A stretch of DNA of 64,000 bases from Atopsyche davidsoni (taxonomy: Eukaryota; Arthropoda; Insecta; Trichoptera; Hydrobiosidae): positions 8,494,001 through 8,558,000 of the forward strand of contig JAILWY010000021.1 of assembly GCA_022113835.1 (NCBI GenBank), given 5' to 3'. The number at the start of each line of letters is the position of its first letter. Within the stretch, counting starts at the first letter, position 1. The translations under genes and the position numbers were made by a program. A model generated the notes under the pieces. That model saw only the letters and a program-made list of their open reading frames with translations. It was not told the origin of the DNA and made no database searches. Positions 22,245-33,479 of this stretch are shown here, piece by piece.

Positions 22245-22765
22245 GACAACCCGAAGCGTAAAAAATCATGGGGTAAGCCCGGACATGCATCAACATCGAA
22301 GCCCCAAGGTAATGCTGTGAAGTTGGTGGGATCATCCACTATGAGCTGCTGAAACCAGGCCTAACTATCACGGGCGAATTCTACAGACAACAATTGATGC
22401 GTTTGAAGCATGCATTGGCAGAAAAACGGCCAGAATATGCGACCAAGCACGTGTTTATAATTTTCCATCATGACAATGCTCGACCACATGTTGCTAAATC
22501 GGTTAAAACCTATTTGGATAACAGTGGATGGGAAGTTCTGCCTCACCCGCCTTATAGCCCAGACCTTGCCCTTTCCGACTACCACTTGTTTCGATCAATG
22601 CAGAATGCTCTTTCTGGAACACGCTTTACTTCTGAACAGGGTATCAAAAATTGGCTTGATTCTTTCTTGGCTTCAAAAGATGAACAGTTCTTTTGGGATG
22701 GAATCCATAATTTGCCCGAAAGATGGGAAAAAGTAGCGCCTAGCGATGGACAATACTTTAAATAG
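22245..22765 (+). pseudogene. Mariner transposase relic (DD34D, C-terminal half)
   Basis: Reading begins at DNPKRKKSWGKPGHASTS in one frame, then after a short deletion and frameshift near 22316-22350 resumes as IIHYELLKPGLTITGEFY and continues in the 22394-22765 frame. It contains HHDNARPH (second catalytic D), PPYSPDLALSDYHLF (third catalytic D, 34 residues later, the DD34D spacing) and ends ERWEKVAPSDGQYFK plus a stop, the usual mariner C-terminus. The N-terminal DNA-binding domain and the first catalytic D (GDEKW motif) are missing. Inactive; the irritans/vertumnana-like group is my best guess. Confidence 0.93.
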
Positions 22766-24367
22766 AATATATTGTACCAATTTTTTATAATAAAGCTCCA
22801 ATTTCTATCAACTATCAACGAGATGGTCAATAACCTACTCTGAGGAGACACAGCTGAAGAAGGAAAATTACTTTTATTGAAGATAACATGCACAGTATGT
22901 ATTATTAATAAAATAGTTACACCTTTAACCAAAATGCCAACGACTGTAATTGAAAACTAATTTATTGAACCCCCTTTCCAGCTCTTTGAGGTAACATTCA
23001 AAATTAATTCTAATGGTGCTGAATGCGCTGGTGTAGTGTCGGTCAGGAAAAGGACTGAAATGTGGTTTAACATTGATTGAAATGCGCTTCATTATTAAAA
23101 GGCACTGCTCGTTTTATCATGCTCGTACACTGAAGTTCTACAGTTAAATACACAATGAACAGTATTCGGTTAATATCATTATTTTCAGTATTTTTATATT
23201 CATCATTTATCTATCTACTGGAAAATAATTTATTTTTTAAAAATTACTTGAACGATTTTTTTATTATTAGAAATGTTACAGAAAATCATATTCATTTGAT
23301 GTACATCTAAAAAATGAACAAAATATTTATTGTTGAGTTAAATTAGTACCATTTCATATACGAATATCATCAATCTAGTTACTATGCGATGCAAATAGTT
23401 TGAGTCCACGTACAAATTTTAGGCATTGACGCATTGTCTACATTTTTTCAGAATAAACATGATTATATTTAATTTGCTTGAGAGAAAGTATATTATTTGA
23501 ATATTTCATATAAAAATATATACAAAAAGTGTCTACCATCAAATCAAACACAGGCGCTTATCAGACTTGCAATAAATCACTATGCTCAACAAATGCTGAA
23601 ACAATCTTATCTATACTTAGCCATACTGAATCAAATAAGCCATTATTTACTATACTGAACCTTGCTGACACATGCTGAACCAGAATTTAGCATAATCAAC
23701 CGTACTAAGTTGAGTTACACTTCATATTTGTTTGTACATAACAATTTAGTATTAATCACCTTTGAGTGTGTTTTCAACGAGTTTTGTAAAAAATATTAAG
23801 TTCTGACTATACACTAGAGGAGTCAGTGGTTATTGTCGGAGTTTGTAGTGTATCTCATAGTTACGCCGTATTCGAAGCTGCCGTCTACAAGTTTGTATTA
23901 GCCAATAGTATCGCTGGCTTCGCATTGCAAGTATTAAGGGCACAGTCCTCCATCTAATTGTCTTGTTTACTTCCCGCCGACTGCCTGACCGCTCGAGTCC
24001 CGCCACTGTCTCGATAACTTATTCATGAAACTCCGGGCAAGTGTTCGGCAAGAAGTGCCAGCGAGTTTGAAGCTTCGGCCGACCGAGGCTCTCAAAAAAC
24101 TCGACACCCGTCAAGTACACGCGCCGGGAAAGTAAATTGATATGAAAATCAATGAAGGTATTGTTTAGAGAAAAAGTGACGTGTTGTAGCGAACACCTAT
24201 CAATCTGTTTTGAATTAGAAATTCTGGACTGTGTTTGTGTTGTATTAAGTTGAGTGACTGCTGAAAGGCATTTTACTAGTTAATTCATGATTCTTAATTA
24301 CGTTTAGAAATAGATTTTATATAAGTGTATGGTTGCGTTCAATTAAAAGTATATTTAAATAAGGTTA
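22766..24367. other. Intergenic DNA with island at 23820-24130
   Basis: The first bases after 22765 should include the mariner 3' untranslated region and terminal repeat, but I cannot define the end. A GC-elevated island lies at 23820-24130. The rest is AT-rich without recognisable features. Confidence 0.4.
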
Positions 24368-24634
24368 AGAAATTCAATATTTTTGACAGAGAGTACTTGG
24401 TGGAATTCCGTTTTAATATTTTTGAATAAAATACTTGTGTGATTTTACATTAAAATCACATTAGCCCTTACTACCTGACAATCATTCTCTCTCTTTCCAA
24501 CAACCTCTCCCTCTAACAATTGTTTACCTAATTGCTTATTATTATATAAAATCTCACTCTGTTTAACGTGAAAGGTTGGCGAAACCGGTCATTAATAAAA
24601 ATAAAAATGTGGAAAATCACTCAAAAATATTAAA
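24368..24634 (-). mobile_element. Dispersed repeat family B, copy 1
   Basis: Shares GACAGAGAGTACTTGGTGGA, ATTCCGTTTTAATATTTTTG, CACTCTGTTT, GTTGGCGAAACCGGTC and ATGTGGAAAATCACTC with the complement of 27450-27650, in the same order. Between them sits about 110 bp of pyrimidine-rich DNA absent from copy 2. The core hairpin (24557-24591) has lost one stem strand: CTGTTTAACGTGAAAGGTTGGC lacks the ATGCCAAC half. Confidence 0.8.
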
Positions 24635-27449
24635 TTAAGTTAGTCATATAATAGAATATTGCAATAAAAAAATATATCATTAAAGTTTTTTAATTTTAAC
24701 AATATATTGGTTAAGTAGCGATATTTTGAAAATACTAACTAAATAAAAAGTAGTTAAGAGCATAATCTGCTTACTCTACAAATCAATCAAATATATATTT
24801 TTTTAATTTTATTCATTATGTAAAATATATATTATAATTCACGTTTTAAATAAATAAATACCCATTAACGTGGCGAATTAATTCTTCAAACTTGCAAGTG
24901 GATCATAATCATTACACATACGTAATCTATGTACCGACATATTTACATTAAAATATATCATGAAATTATCTATTTGCACCTGGACGGCTGGAGTCTTCCA
25001 GGGGACTGCTCGTAATTAACTCAGTTGCGAAATTACCGGTGGTATTCAGTCAGTCCGGTGAATAGACCGCTCGGGTGCCTTACACACTGCAGAAGTCTGA
25101 CTGGACTCTGGCAACCCCTACCCTCGTAATTTTGAAACACTGCCTGGCAACTGTCGCCAGGCGCTGTAGAATACAAGGCAGTCTCTTTATGTAGAGGTAT
25201 CTATGGATGTCCTGTTCGCAGAAACATTCGTGTTGAATGGAGCGTTAACAGGTAGATTGACAGGTGTTTATCTTGCAAATGTAAACACACCTTCAAGATT
25301 TAATATTGATTTCATGCCAATAAAGTGTTTGGATGAAACAAATCAAAAAATATACATACGTTAACTATCAAATAAGAGCTAATAGAACGAGTCATACGAA
25401 ACTTAATAACTAATACTTATTATTGATTTTATAAATTTAAAAAAAGCAATTTCACAACAAATGACTAAAAATTTGTTTGATAGATGAGTAAATAATTTTT
25501 ACGGAAACTCCAATTGGTTCTGTTGTAAATGAAAATAGATAAAAGTACAATAAATAACCAGATACAACAACCTAAATAATTTCGAGCATAATTTTTTTTA
25601 TAAATTTTATGTTATTTAAAATAAAAGCAAAGAAAGAATTATTTTTAAAGAAATGAGGTTTGAAAAAAAAAACCTAAAGAGTCTGCTATCCGTACTTCTC
25701 GTGTAAGGAATGATTTTGTTCTCTTCTTTTTGGTTTTAATACTTATTAATAAATTATCAAATTATTTCATAACTTATTTTATATTTATGCATACTTGAGT
25801 AAAGTAATTTCTGCTCTAATCACAATAACCGTTAAAGTTTATGCTTTTTTGGTAAATGAATATACTTTAAGTGGATTTAGAAGTACAGCTATCAATATTG
25901 TCAGAAAATTTTCAACATTTTATTTCATAAACAATGATAACTTGTTTTTAAAACGAAAATGCTTAGTATAAATTGCTTGTTTAAGAAGTAATATTCATTA
26001 ATAATGCCTCAAGTACAAATAATCAATATTGTTGTTATTGTTTTTTATGCTAATGTATACTAAGAGAGAAAAATTAATTTCGTAGTAATATATAAAAGTG
26101 TAAACGTTATAATACGAAGAATTATTAATTTAACTTCATTTTATTTACAACAAGTGTACTTTATCCAGTAGTCTAAATGTGCGGTCAGAACGTTTACCAA
26201 ATAAGTTTTAATGCGTTGAACACTTACGATAATTTGTTACAGTCCTAATGCATATTAAATTAGCAGAAAGTCCCAACTATTATGCGGTCAAGGTAATCAT
26301 CCTCCTTGTGCCTATGCGTACCTGTGATGTGAATCATTTCAGTAGCAATAGTAGAACATACAAAGGAACTCGGAATTTCCATTGTGGTATGTCTCGACTC
26401 GAACTGAGTTACGAGTGGCCGGTCACGGAGGATCTATCTGTCCAGAAACTGGCTTTGGTGAGCACCAGCTTGAGATCTTTCAGACAGTACTAAGGCCCTG
26501 TTATTTACGCATCTTGGTTAACGTTCCAGTTCTCTACTGAAATACCATAACAAAAAGTTTATTTATTTATATAGCTATCATATTTAACTTTTGACATGTG
26601 TTTGAGCTATTTTTTTAAGAAAAATAAAACACAAATTATCTTTGATAAATATACTTCATTACGTCCAATAGTACAATATATAATAAAATAAAATATTTAT
26701 ATTTTAAACAATATTTTGAAAATTCTATATTAAGTGTGCTTGAAATGAAATATCCACGTATTATCACATTTATATTCTATAGAGTGAATTCAACAATAAT
26801 ATTTTATAATTTGTAGTGAAAATAATGAATTTACGTGGCTGCTGTCAGAGTATTGCTAAAAATACAATAGAATATATCAAAATCATACAAAGGTTGTGTT
26901 GAAAAAAAGAAGTATTTTTATAAATTTATATCAAGAACCTTAGATAAGATACCATAAAAGATAGTGCATTTCTACGTTAAAATTTAAATAAAGATGATAA
27001 GCTCCCAACATAGTGCTAGTGTGACCGGACCATTCAAATTCCTTTGAGAGCTCCTCTCCGGAGATGCCAGGAATACGGTGAGTCTTTTATTTATATTTTT
27101 GTATAGATTTATATAAACGAAAATGTTGCAAAATAGAATGGCAAAAATGCAATAAAATTTTAAGCTTTTGAATGGATTAAATAAGCCGTGGGACTTTTTT
27201 AAACTACAAAAATTAAATTTTTAATTGTAAAATATAAAGTATTTTTTTGTATTTGATTTGAAAAAGCCCGTTTTTTTTGTAAACGCTGTTTAATAATTTA
27301 TAAATATGTTATTTAAGTCGATGTTTAAAGAAATAATACATACCAAGTAAATGTGTAATTTATTGGTATAATATCATAAATATTTATGTTTGATTTTATT
27401 TTTTTAAATAATTATGTACTTTGATTTAAAACATGTAATCGTTTATAAT
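24635..27449. other. Intergenic DNA with islands at 24970-25260, 26300-26530 and 27000-27080
   Basis: AT-rich background with three GC-elevated patches. The 81-codon frame at 26248-26493 partly covers the second but shows no recognised domain. Nothing else seen. Confidence 0.4.
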
Positions 27450-27650
27450 ATAAACATATTTTGAGTAAAATAGTTGAGTGATTTTCCACATGTTCGTTTT
27501 TATTCGTGACCGGTTTCGCCAACTTTTCACGTTGGCATTATCAAACAGAGTGTTTTTAAGTATCACTCAAATATTTTACTCAAAAATATTAAAATGGAAT
27601 TCCACCAAGTACTCTCTGTCAAAAACATTGAATTTCTTTATATTATACAT
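27450..27650 (+). mobile_element. Foldback repeat family B, copy 2
   Basis: The most complete copy. Inverted arms 27457-27487 (TTTTGAGTAAAATAG, TTGAGTGATTTT) and 27559-27592 (TATCACTCAAATATTTTACT, CAAAAATATT) enclose ATGTTCGTTTTTATTCGTGA and the core 27508-27549. The end bears AAAATGGAATTCCACCAAGT and ACTCTCTGTC. On the minus strand the core reads TTTGATAATGCCAAC, a loop, GTTGGCGAAACCGGTC, a 6-bp hairpin. The 69-codon frame across it (27478-27687) is incidental. Confidence 0.8.
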
Positions 27651-29678
27651 CTTTAAGTTAAATATGTGTGATCATAGATTTACTTGAATAATATGAATAC
27701 AGTGTAGTTTTTTTATCTTTGAATGAAAAAAAATATTATTGTGAAAGCTGAAGGCACAGTCATAAGTTGAAAAATAACATATCCGTCTGAGCTTCATGTA
27801 AAAAATCGTGTCGGCATGTCGGGCGGGTTGGCTGCCCACAAGGGGCTTCAGTAAAACACCGCCCCTTTTCGAAAAGAATCCGATTTGGTTTGTATCAGAG
27901 CCCGTTCCCCAGGTGCATGAGAATAGCCGCAGGTAGTAAGAAGTTTTATTTCGGGATTTGCGGATATGTTCCGCGGATCTTCGTAATGCGACGGCCGGGT
28001 AATGCAGTTGCCTGATATAGTGTGAGTCTTGGGTATGAATAAAATTGGATTCTCTGCTTCTTTGGAGATTTGTAGGAACTCAAAGTCGTTGTAACTGGTT
28101 CTTGGATTTTAAAAAAAAATTCAAAGTATAATTTTGTCTCGTAAGTCTTATAAGAGTTCCCGTGAAATTTATTAAAATATCGATAAGTTTTTTTCGTAAA
28201 AGATTTTTTTAGTTGTTTTTTTTTATTGAAAATACAATACAAAGTAAAATATAAAACCTTTTTTACTGACATAATTATGTAAATTAAAGATAATTGGAAT
28301 TCGTAATGATTTGTATTCGAAGTCTTTTTTTAAGGTAAAAATTAAATAAATAATTATGTTTGTGCTTATTATAATAAAAAAAGTATACTAATAAATATAA
28401 ACGAGAAAAAAAGCAATAGAACAGGTCAATTATGTTTTGATCAAGTGTGAAAAAATATCTGTTTTAATAGATAATTAAATTTTCTCAAATGAATGTGTTC
28501 TGTTCAGGATGGCTTAAACATAATTTGAGTGATTTATGTTAAATTTAACGACGTTTCTATGATGAAGGTAACTTATGCTAAGTTACTTACTAGACGCTGG
28601 TAGAGCAGTGTTGTTTTGACGTAAGTTATGTGAAACTGTGTACTTACAAAATAAGATGATCAGTAAAGCCTTCATCTAAATATGATTGAAGGTCTACAGA
28701 ATATTTTGGTATCATATGTAATAGACACAGATGTGTCATTTGCACATCAGGTAGCTTGAGTTTTAGGTAGTTTGTCGTGACTCCTGGTTCTTGAATATTA
28801 AATAAACTGTATCATAAATTTAAAAAAATGTCATTTCAATAATAAAATTTCCATATTCCTTACCCACGAAGATACAGAAAAATATTCTAAGCATTAATCA
28901 TCTTAATAAAAAAAACGTTGTAAAAAATAAATAATTGGTAATATCAAGCAACCAAGAAGTTATCAAACTCTACACAATATATCCATTCAAACCTTTCAGA
29001 ATGTATTTTCTAAATTAACAATAAAGTTTTAGACCACACCATGTTATTGAACTCTATAACATGTCAAAGGTTTTCCATTACACAAAGAGTTACTCAATTA
29101 AAACTTACTTCGATGTAACATGGAAAGTTCGTACGAATGTTCATAAGAACTACAAAAATAAAATTATTCATGTTATTTCTGTGAGCTCAAGATAATTAAT
29201 TATTCTAAAAAGCTTATGGATTAATGCTGTTACCACGAGTTACATAATATTGTTGCACCTCGACTGTGTCAGTTCTCCTTGGATTATTTGCCTAGAGGGT
29301 GAAAAGTTATAATTACTTGGACTAGCGAAGCGAAAACCTTTGGATAAAGGGGTGTATCAGAGGTAAGCAAAATATGCAGTAAGTTAATTTGGTAACTCGT
29401 GTTATAGGTTTTAGAATTATTTTTATAAAACGTGATTTTAATCTAATGGAAAAGAATTTCAAGTAGGATAATTAAATCATCCTTTGTTTAAAAATTCAAC
29501 AATAATTTTTGACAACGTTTATTTTTAAATAAATAATACTATATTTTAATAAATAGTACTATATTTTTTTTCTTTTTAGCGATCTTTTTTCATCTTCAGA
29601 CTTCATTCTTCTACTTTTCTCAAACTATACACGATCTTATTAGATCGAACTAGGTAAAGGACTCACTTTGGTATTGAA
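27651..29678. other. Intergenic DNA with island at 27780-28030
   Basis: A GC-elevated island at 27780-28030 borders AT-rich DNA. A 108-codon minus frame (27946-28272) starts in low-complexity lysine/phenylalanine-rich sequence and ends in the island; I see no domain and do not call it. The remainder shows nothing recognisable. Confidence 0.4.
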
Positions 29679-29701
29679 TATATATATATATATATATATA
29701 T
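29679..29701. repeat. (TA)n microsatellite
   Basis: About 11 TA dinucleotides. Confidence 0.9.
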
Positions 29702-29824
29702 ACATAGAAAACTTTTTGGACTGGTTCAAGTTTTACCAAAGCTCACTGAATGTTATCCTGTACCAACGTACGAGTATTTCATTAAGCTTAACGTAAAATG
29801 ATTTCAACACTGAAACAACTAGAT

Positions 29825-30387
29825 CAGAGGTTCCCAAGTGGTCAATATCGACCCACAGGGGTCGATTTCGCCCTGCAAGGGGTCGATGACAGCGAAAAAT
29901 AAAATTGGGGGTCCATGAACTGTAAATGGGGGTCTACGAGAGTGGATCCAATTTCAGCAGGTCATCACCAAAATTTAGACACTTCGTAAATGTCATAATG
30001 CACCGAACACAGATTGTATCTATTTACTTTGTGACGAATCGAAGCCCTGAAGCGTAGAAGTATTTTGTATGTTTTTAATTAATGTATTTTATTCTATTTA
30101 AGATATTAAAATGGAATTCCACCAAGTATTCTCTGTCATAAATATTGATTTTCTGAATGTTTTTTAATTAATAAAGGTATAATTAACTTTACATGTATTT
30201 TAACTTTTTCATTTTTAAACCCACTGTACAGTGAACCCTATGAATGTGAGTTGTTCTATATAAGATGTCAAAAATATGTTTGAATTGATGAATTTGTAAA
30301 AATTCAATATTAGCAAGGCAGGGGGTCGACGAAAAACAGGAAAACTCAACAAGGGGTCGACGGGACAAAATAGTTTGGGACACTATG
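29825..30387. mobile_element. hAT-like non-autonomous element with perfect 8-bp target duplication
   Basis: The element begins CAGAGGTTCCCAAGTGG and ends TAGTTTGGGACACTATG, with imperfect terminal inverted repeats (CAnnGnTnCCCAA). It is flanked by identical AACTAGAT at 29817-29824 and 30388-30395. Sub-terminal GGGGTCGA repeats occur at both ends (29867-29887, 30311-30362), a familiar feature of hAT elements of this sort. No transposase frame. A fragment of family B (30104-30160) lies inside, so one element inserted into or was captured by the other. Confidence 0.93.
30104..30160 (+). repeat. Family B fragment nested in the hAT-like element
   Basis: ATATTAAAATGGAATTCCAC, CAAGTATTCTCTGTCA and AATATTGA match the right end of family B copies 2 and 4. 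The rest of family B is absent. Confidence 0.7.
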
Positions 30388-30395
30388 AACTAGAT

Positions 30396-33300
30396 AAAAT
30401 AAACTACTGCTATGGATCTGTTTATTTGTATTTTGAATTTTATTTAAAAAAATAAGCTAATTCTATAGATGTAGGTATATTTTCAATATATTAAATTTGA
30501 AGAGGGTGGTTTGCAAGACGCGAAGGTTTGAGTGATTTTACGGTCTGCCTAGCAACACAGCCGGCCACCGGTCCGAGCGCCGCCTCCAGCGGTCCGACCG
30601 TTTTCGACATAGAAAACCAGCAAAGTGATTCAGATCGCCCAAAGGCTTTTGTCATCATGGAAAGGATAGCAATAATTCCCATGGATGTATTTATCTTATT
30701 CACTACACAGGGAAAGGGATATTTGGGTTCATTATTGGCGAATGGGGTGGGTATATTGGAGTCTATTTATTCACCTTTATGATATTCTATTATGTAGGTA
30801 TTGCGTCAAGAATATATGGAATACGAAAATTGTGTGTCTCGATGGTTTTACTGAATTATTTCTTTTATAATAATTTATCGTTTAAATCTGTTGTAATTAA
30901 TTTGTTACTTATATTATACGTTTGTTCTACGAATATTCGTACATACTTCAAAAGAACGAGAGAATGCAAACATTTTTGAATTTTTTTTCTATTTGATTGA
31001 AAAATCAAACTTAATTTTTTTAATTATTTTATATGGAAATTAAGACTAAATTAATGTTTTTATAAAAGGTAGTAATCTATACAAGTTTATTGTGTTAACA
31101 ACAATTTAATAATCACCCATGAAAATATGAGAAAAACTTTCAAAACACAGATTGGGCTTACATCAACTTCTCGGAGAGACTTTGATGTTTAAATACACTG
31201 CTAAGTCTATGTTCCTAGTTGGCAGTAAATATTTGATAACTCGCAAGCATTATCGATTTAATTAAAGTACACAGCAATATTGTTTGGAGATTATTTTCAT
31301 ATACAAGTATATTTTTGTTATAAGATTATTTTTAATTTCTGGAAATAATATAATTTTTTACCGTCGGTTAATGTTTAAATCGTTTTATAAATATTTAGAG
31401 TTAAATTTTTTTTATTTAAAATTATATTCTTCTTGATTAAAAATGTTAAATTGACAATACAAATACAAGTACATGTGTGTGTATTTAATACTATTTAATT
31501 AAAAGCGTCATGTTAAACGCCCCGTGATGAACTCTTTTATCGTTCTCATGGAAGCAGATTGATTTTGTAACATTTTAAATAGATTCGTGTCCATTAATTT
31601 TCTGAACGCAGTTCGTTGGTAAAATAAACGTGTTGATTTCACACAATTTAATGAATATGTATTGTTATGAACAAAGTTATAATTTGCCGTAACATTTTAC
31701 GATCACACCGAATACAATGGCTGCTGGTCACGCGTATTTTTCACGAGCAAATTTATTTTGCTAGCAAAACATACCGAGTTATCTCTGAATATAAAATGCG
31801 GTTCTGGGCTACACTGTTTGGTGTTTGAATAAAATGTAGAAATAAATTCATAAAAATACTACTTAGGTTGCTTCATGTTCAATAAAAAAAACAAGGAATC
31901 AAATAAAACATTTAATGTAGAAATCATTTTTGAAACATTAAAAAAGCACATACTTTGTTTCAGCTTTCCTCAGCAGCATAGGTTTATTTTTTTAGTCTGA
32001 AAAATACTCTGAAAGGTTATAGTGCTTACAAATAAAAACGATGGTAGTGTAGACTACAATTTTTTTGAATATTAACGCAAAGATATTCATTTTTTAATTA
32101 AAGTTTGAAAGTATACTTGAAATAGTGATGAATTTAACTTACCAGTATTTTAAAAAAGATTTAATAAAATATATTCCAAAAACTACTTTATTAAAACGGA
32201 ATTAAAAAAAAACATCATATGAAAATATAAATTGAAAACTGTTTTATACAGAAAACATTTCAGGTATTAAAAGTACGCGAAAGTTTATACATGCGTCTGT
32301 ACATGCTCTGAAATAAACCTAACGAAGCCTAAATTTATTTTTTCAGCTTGTGTGATTTTTCAGACGTGTTCGAGTTTGCATAAATAGAAAATACATATTC
32401 AAATCAAGAATCAATCATTACAATCAATCATTGATATATTTAAGCGAATATTTTAATACAAACAAAAAAAGTTTCTCCAAGCTCGGTAAAAGCATAAGTG
32501 ATCCAAAAAAATATCTTAATATTTATGTATAGATATTTTAAATGAAATTATTAAATATTTTAGATAATATAGACTTCGACTATACAATTTTTTTTGCATT
32601 ATTATATGCGGCCGTATATAATGAAGCGACGCGCTTGCATTCATTACCGGTCGGCGATTTGTGTGCGACTTTCTCTCTGTTTTATTTTATTTATTTATAT
32701 TTTATTATATTATATTTATTTACTTACGCACTTCTCTTTGATGTTTTGGCTAATTTAATAATGTCATGTTTTATTCATCACTACGTGATAACCTTCCAGT
32801 ATTAACTATTAAGATTATTTAATTAAATAACTAGGTAGGACATTGAACAAAAAGGGTAAAGTGATATATATTATTTCTGTGTTTGATATTTTATTTGCTT
32901 TCAAGGTTTAATAAAAAAATTCAAAACTCTTAATTACTTAATAAATTTGTTGAATACATTTATTTTGTATAAAAGATTTAAGGGAAGTATTATATAATAA
33001 TGCTATAGGGCAGTAGCAATACGGAGGCTATTCCTTACATAATAAAACTGTGGTGTAGAAGGACCCGGGGACCCTCTACATTTCTATTTATAAAACCATG
33101 AACATTGGCTCAGCATGAGTATATGCACATGTATATTATATCACAGTATATTACATATTTATGTAATAAATTGTTTTCCTCTAAATTTAAAATTATGCCA
33201 GTCAACCGTTATGCAATGTTTTTTAAGTTATAAAATGTGTTTATTAAGTATATGAGGTAAAGAAGAGCAAACCCATTTTTAATTGATGTGGTAATATAAA

Positions 33301-33479
33301 TTAACATTTTTTCACTTCAAATAGTTAGAAAAATTTGTTTCTTATACGTCGAAACAATAACAACAAAAAAAACGTGTGCGATAATAGCCCCTAACCTCCG
33401 GTGTAATTATTATTGTATAATCTTATATTGAAAAAAATCGTAGTTGATTAAAAAAATGCGAACATTTCAGTTGGAATTC
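30396..33479. other. Intergenic DNA with island at 30510-30700
   Basis: The GC-elevated island 30510-30700 carries opposing overlapping frames (30491-30703 minus, 30528-30782 plus) with no recognised domain. The rest to 33479 is strongly AT-rich, with no repeat or gene recognised apart from a small GC patch near 33060. Confidence 0.4.

Noticed and set aside
26248..26493. 81-codon frame starting MHIKLAESPNYYAVKVIILL as a secreted peptide
   Set aside because: The hydrophobic stretch is short and lies after a charged start; no cleavage-site pattern, domain or transcript evidence.
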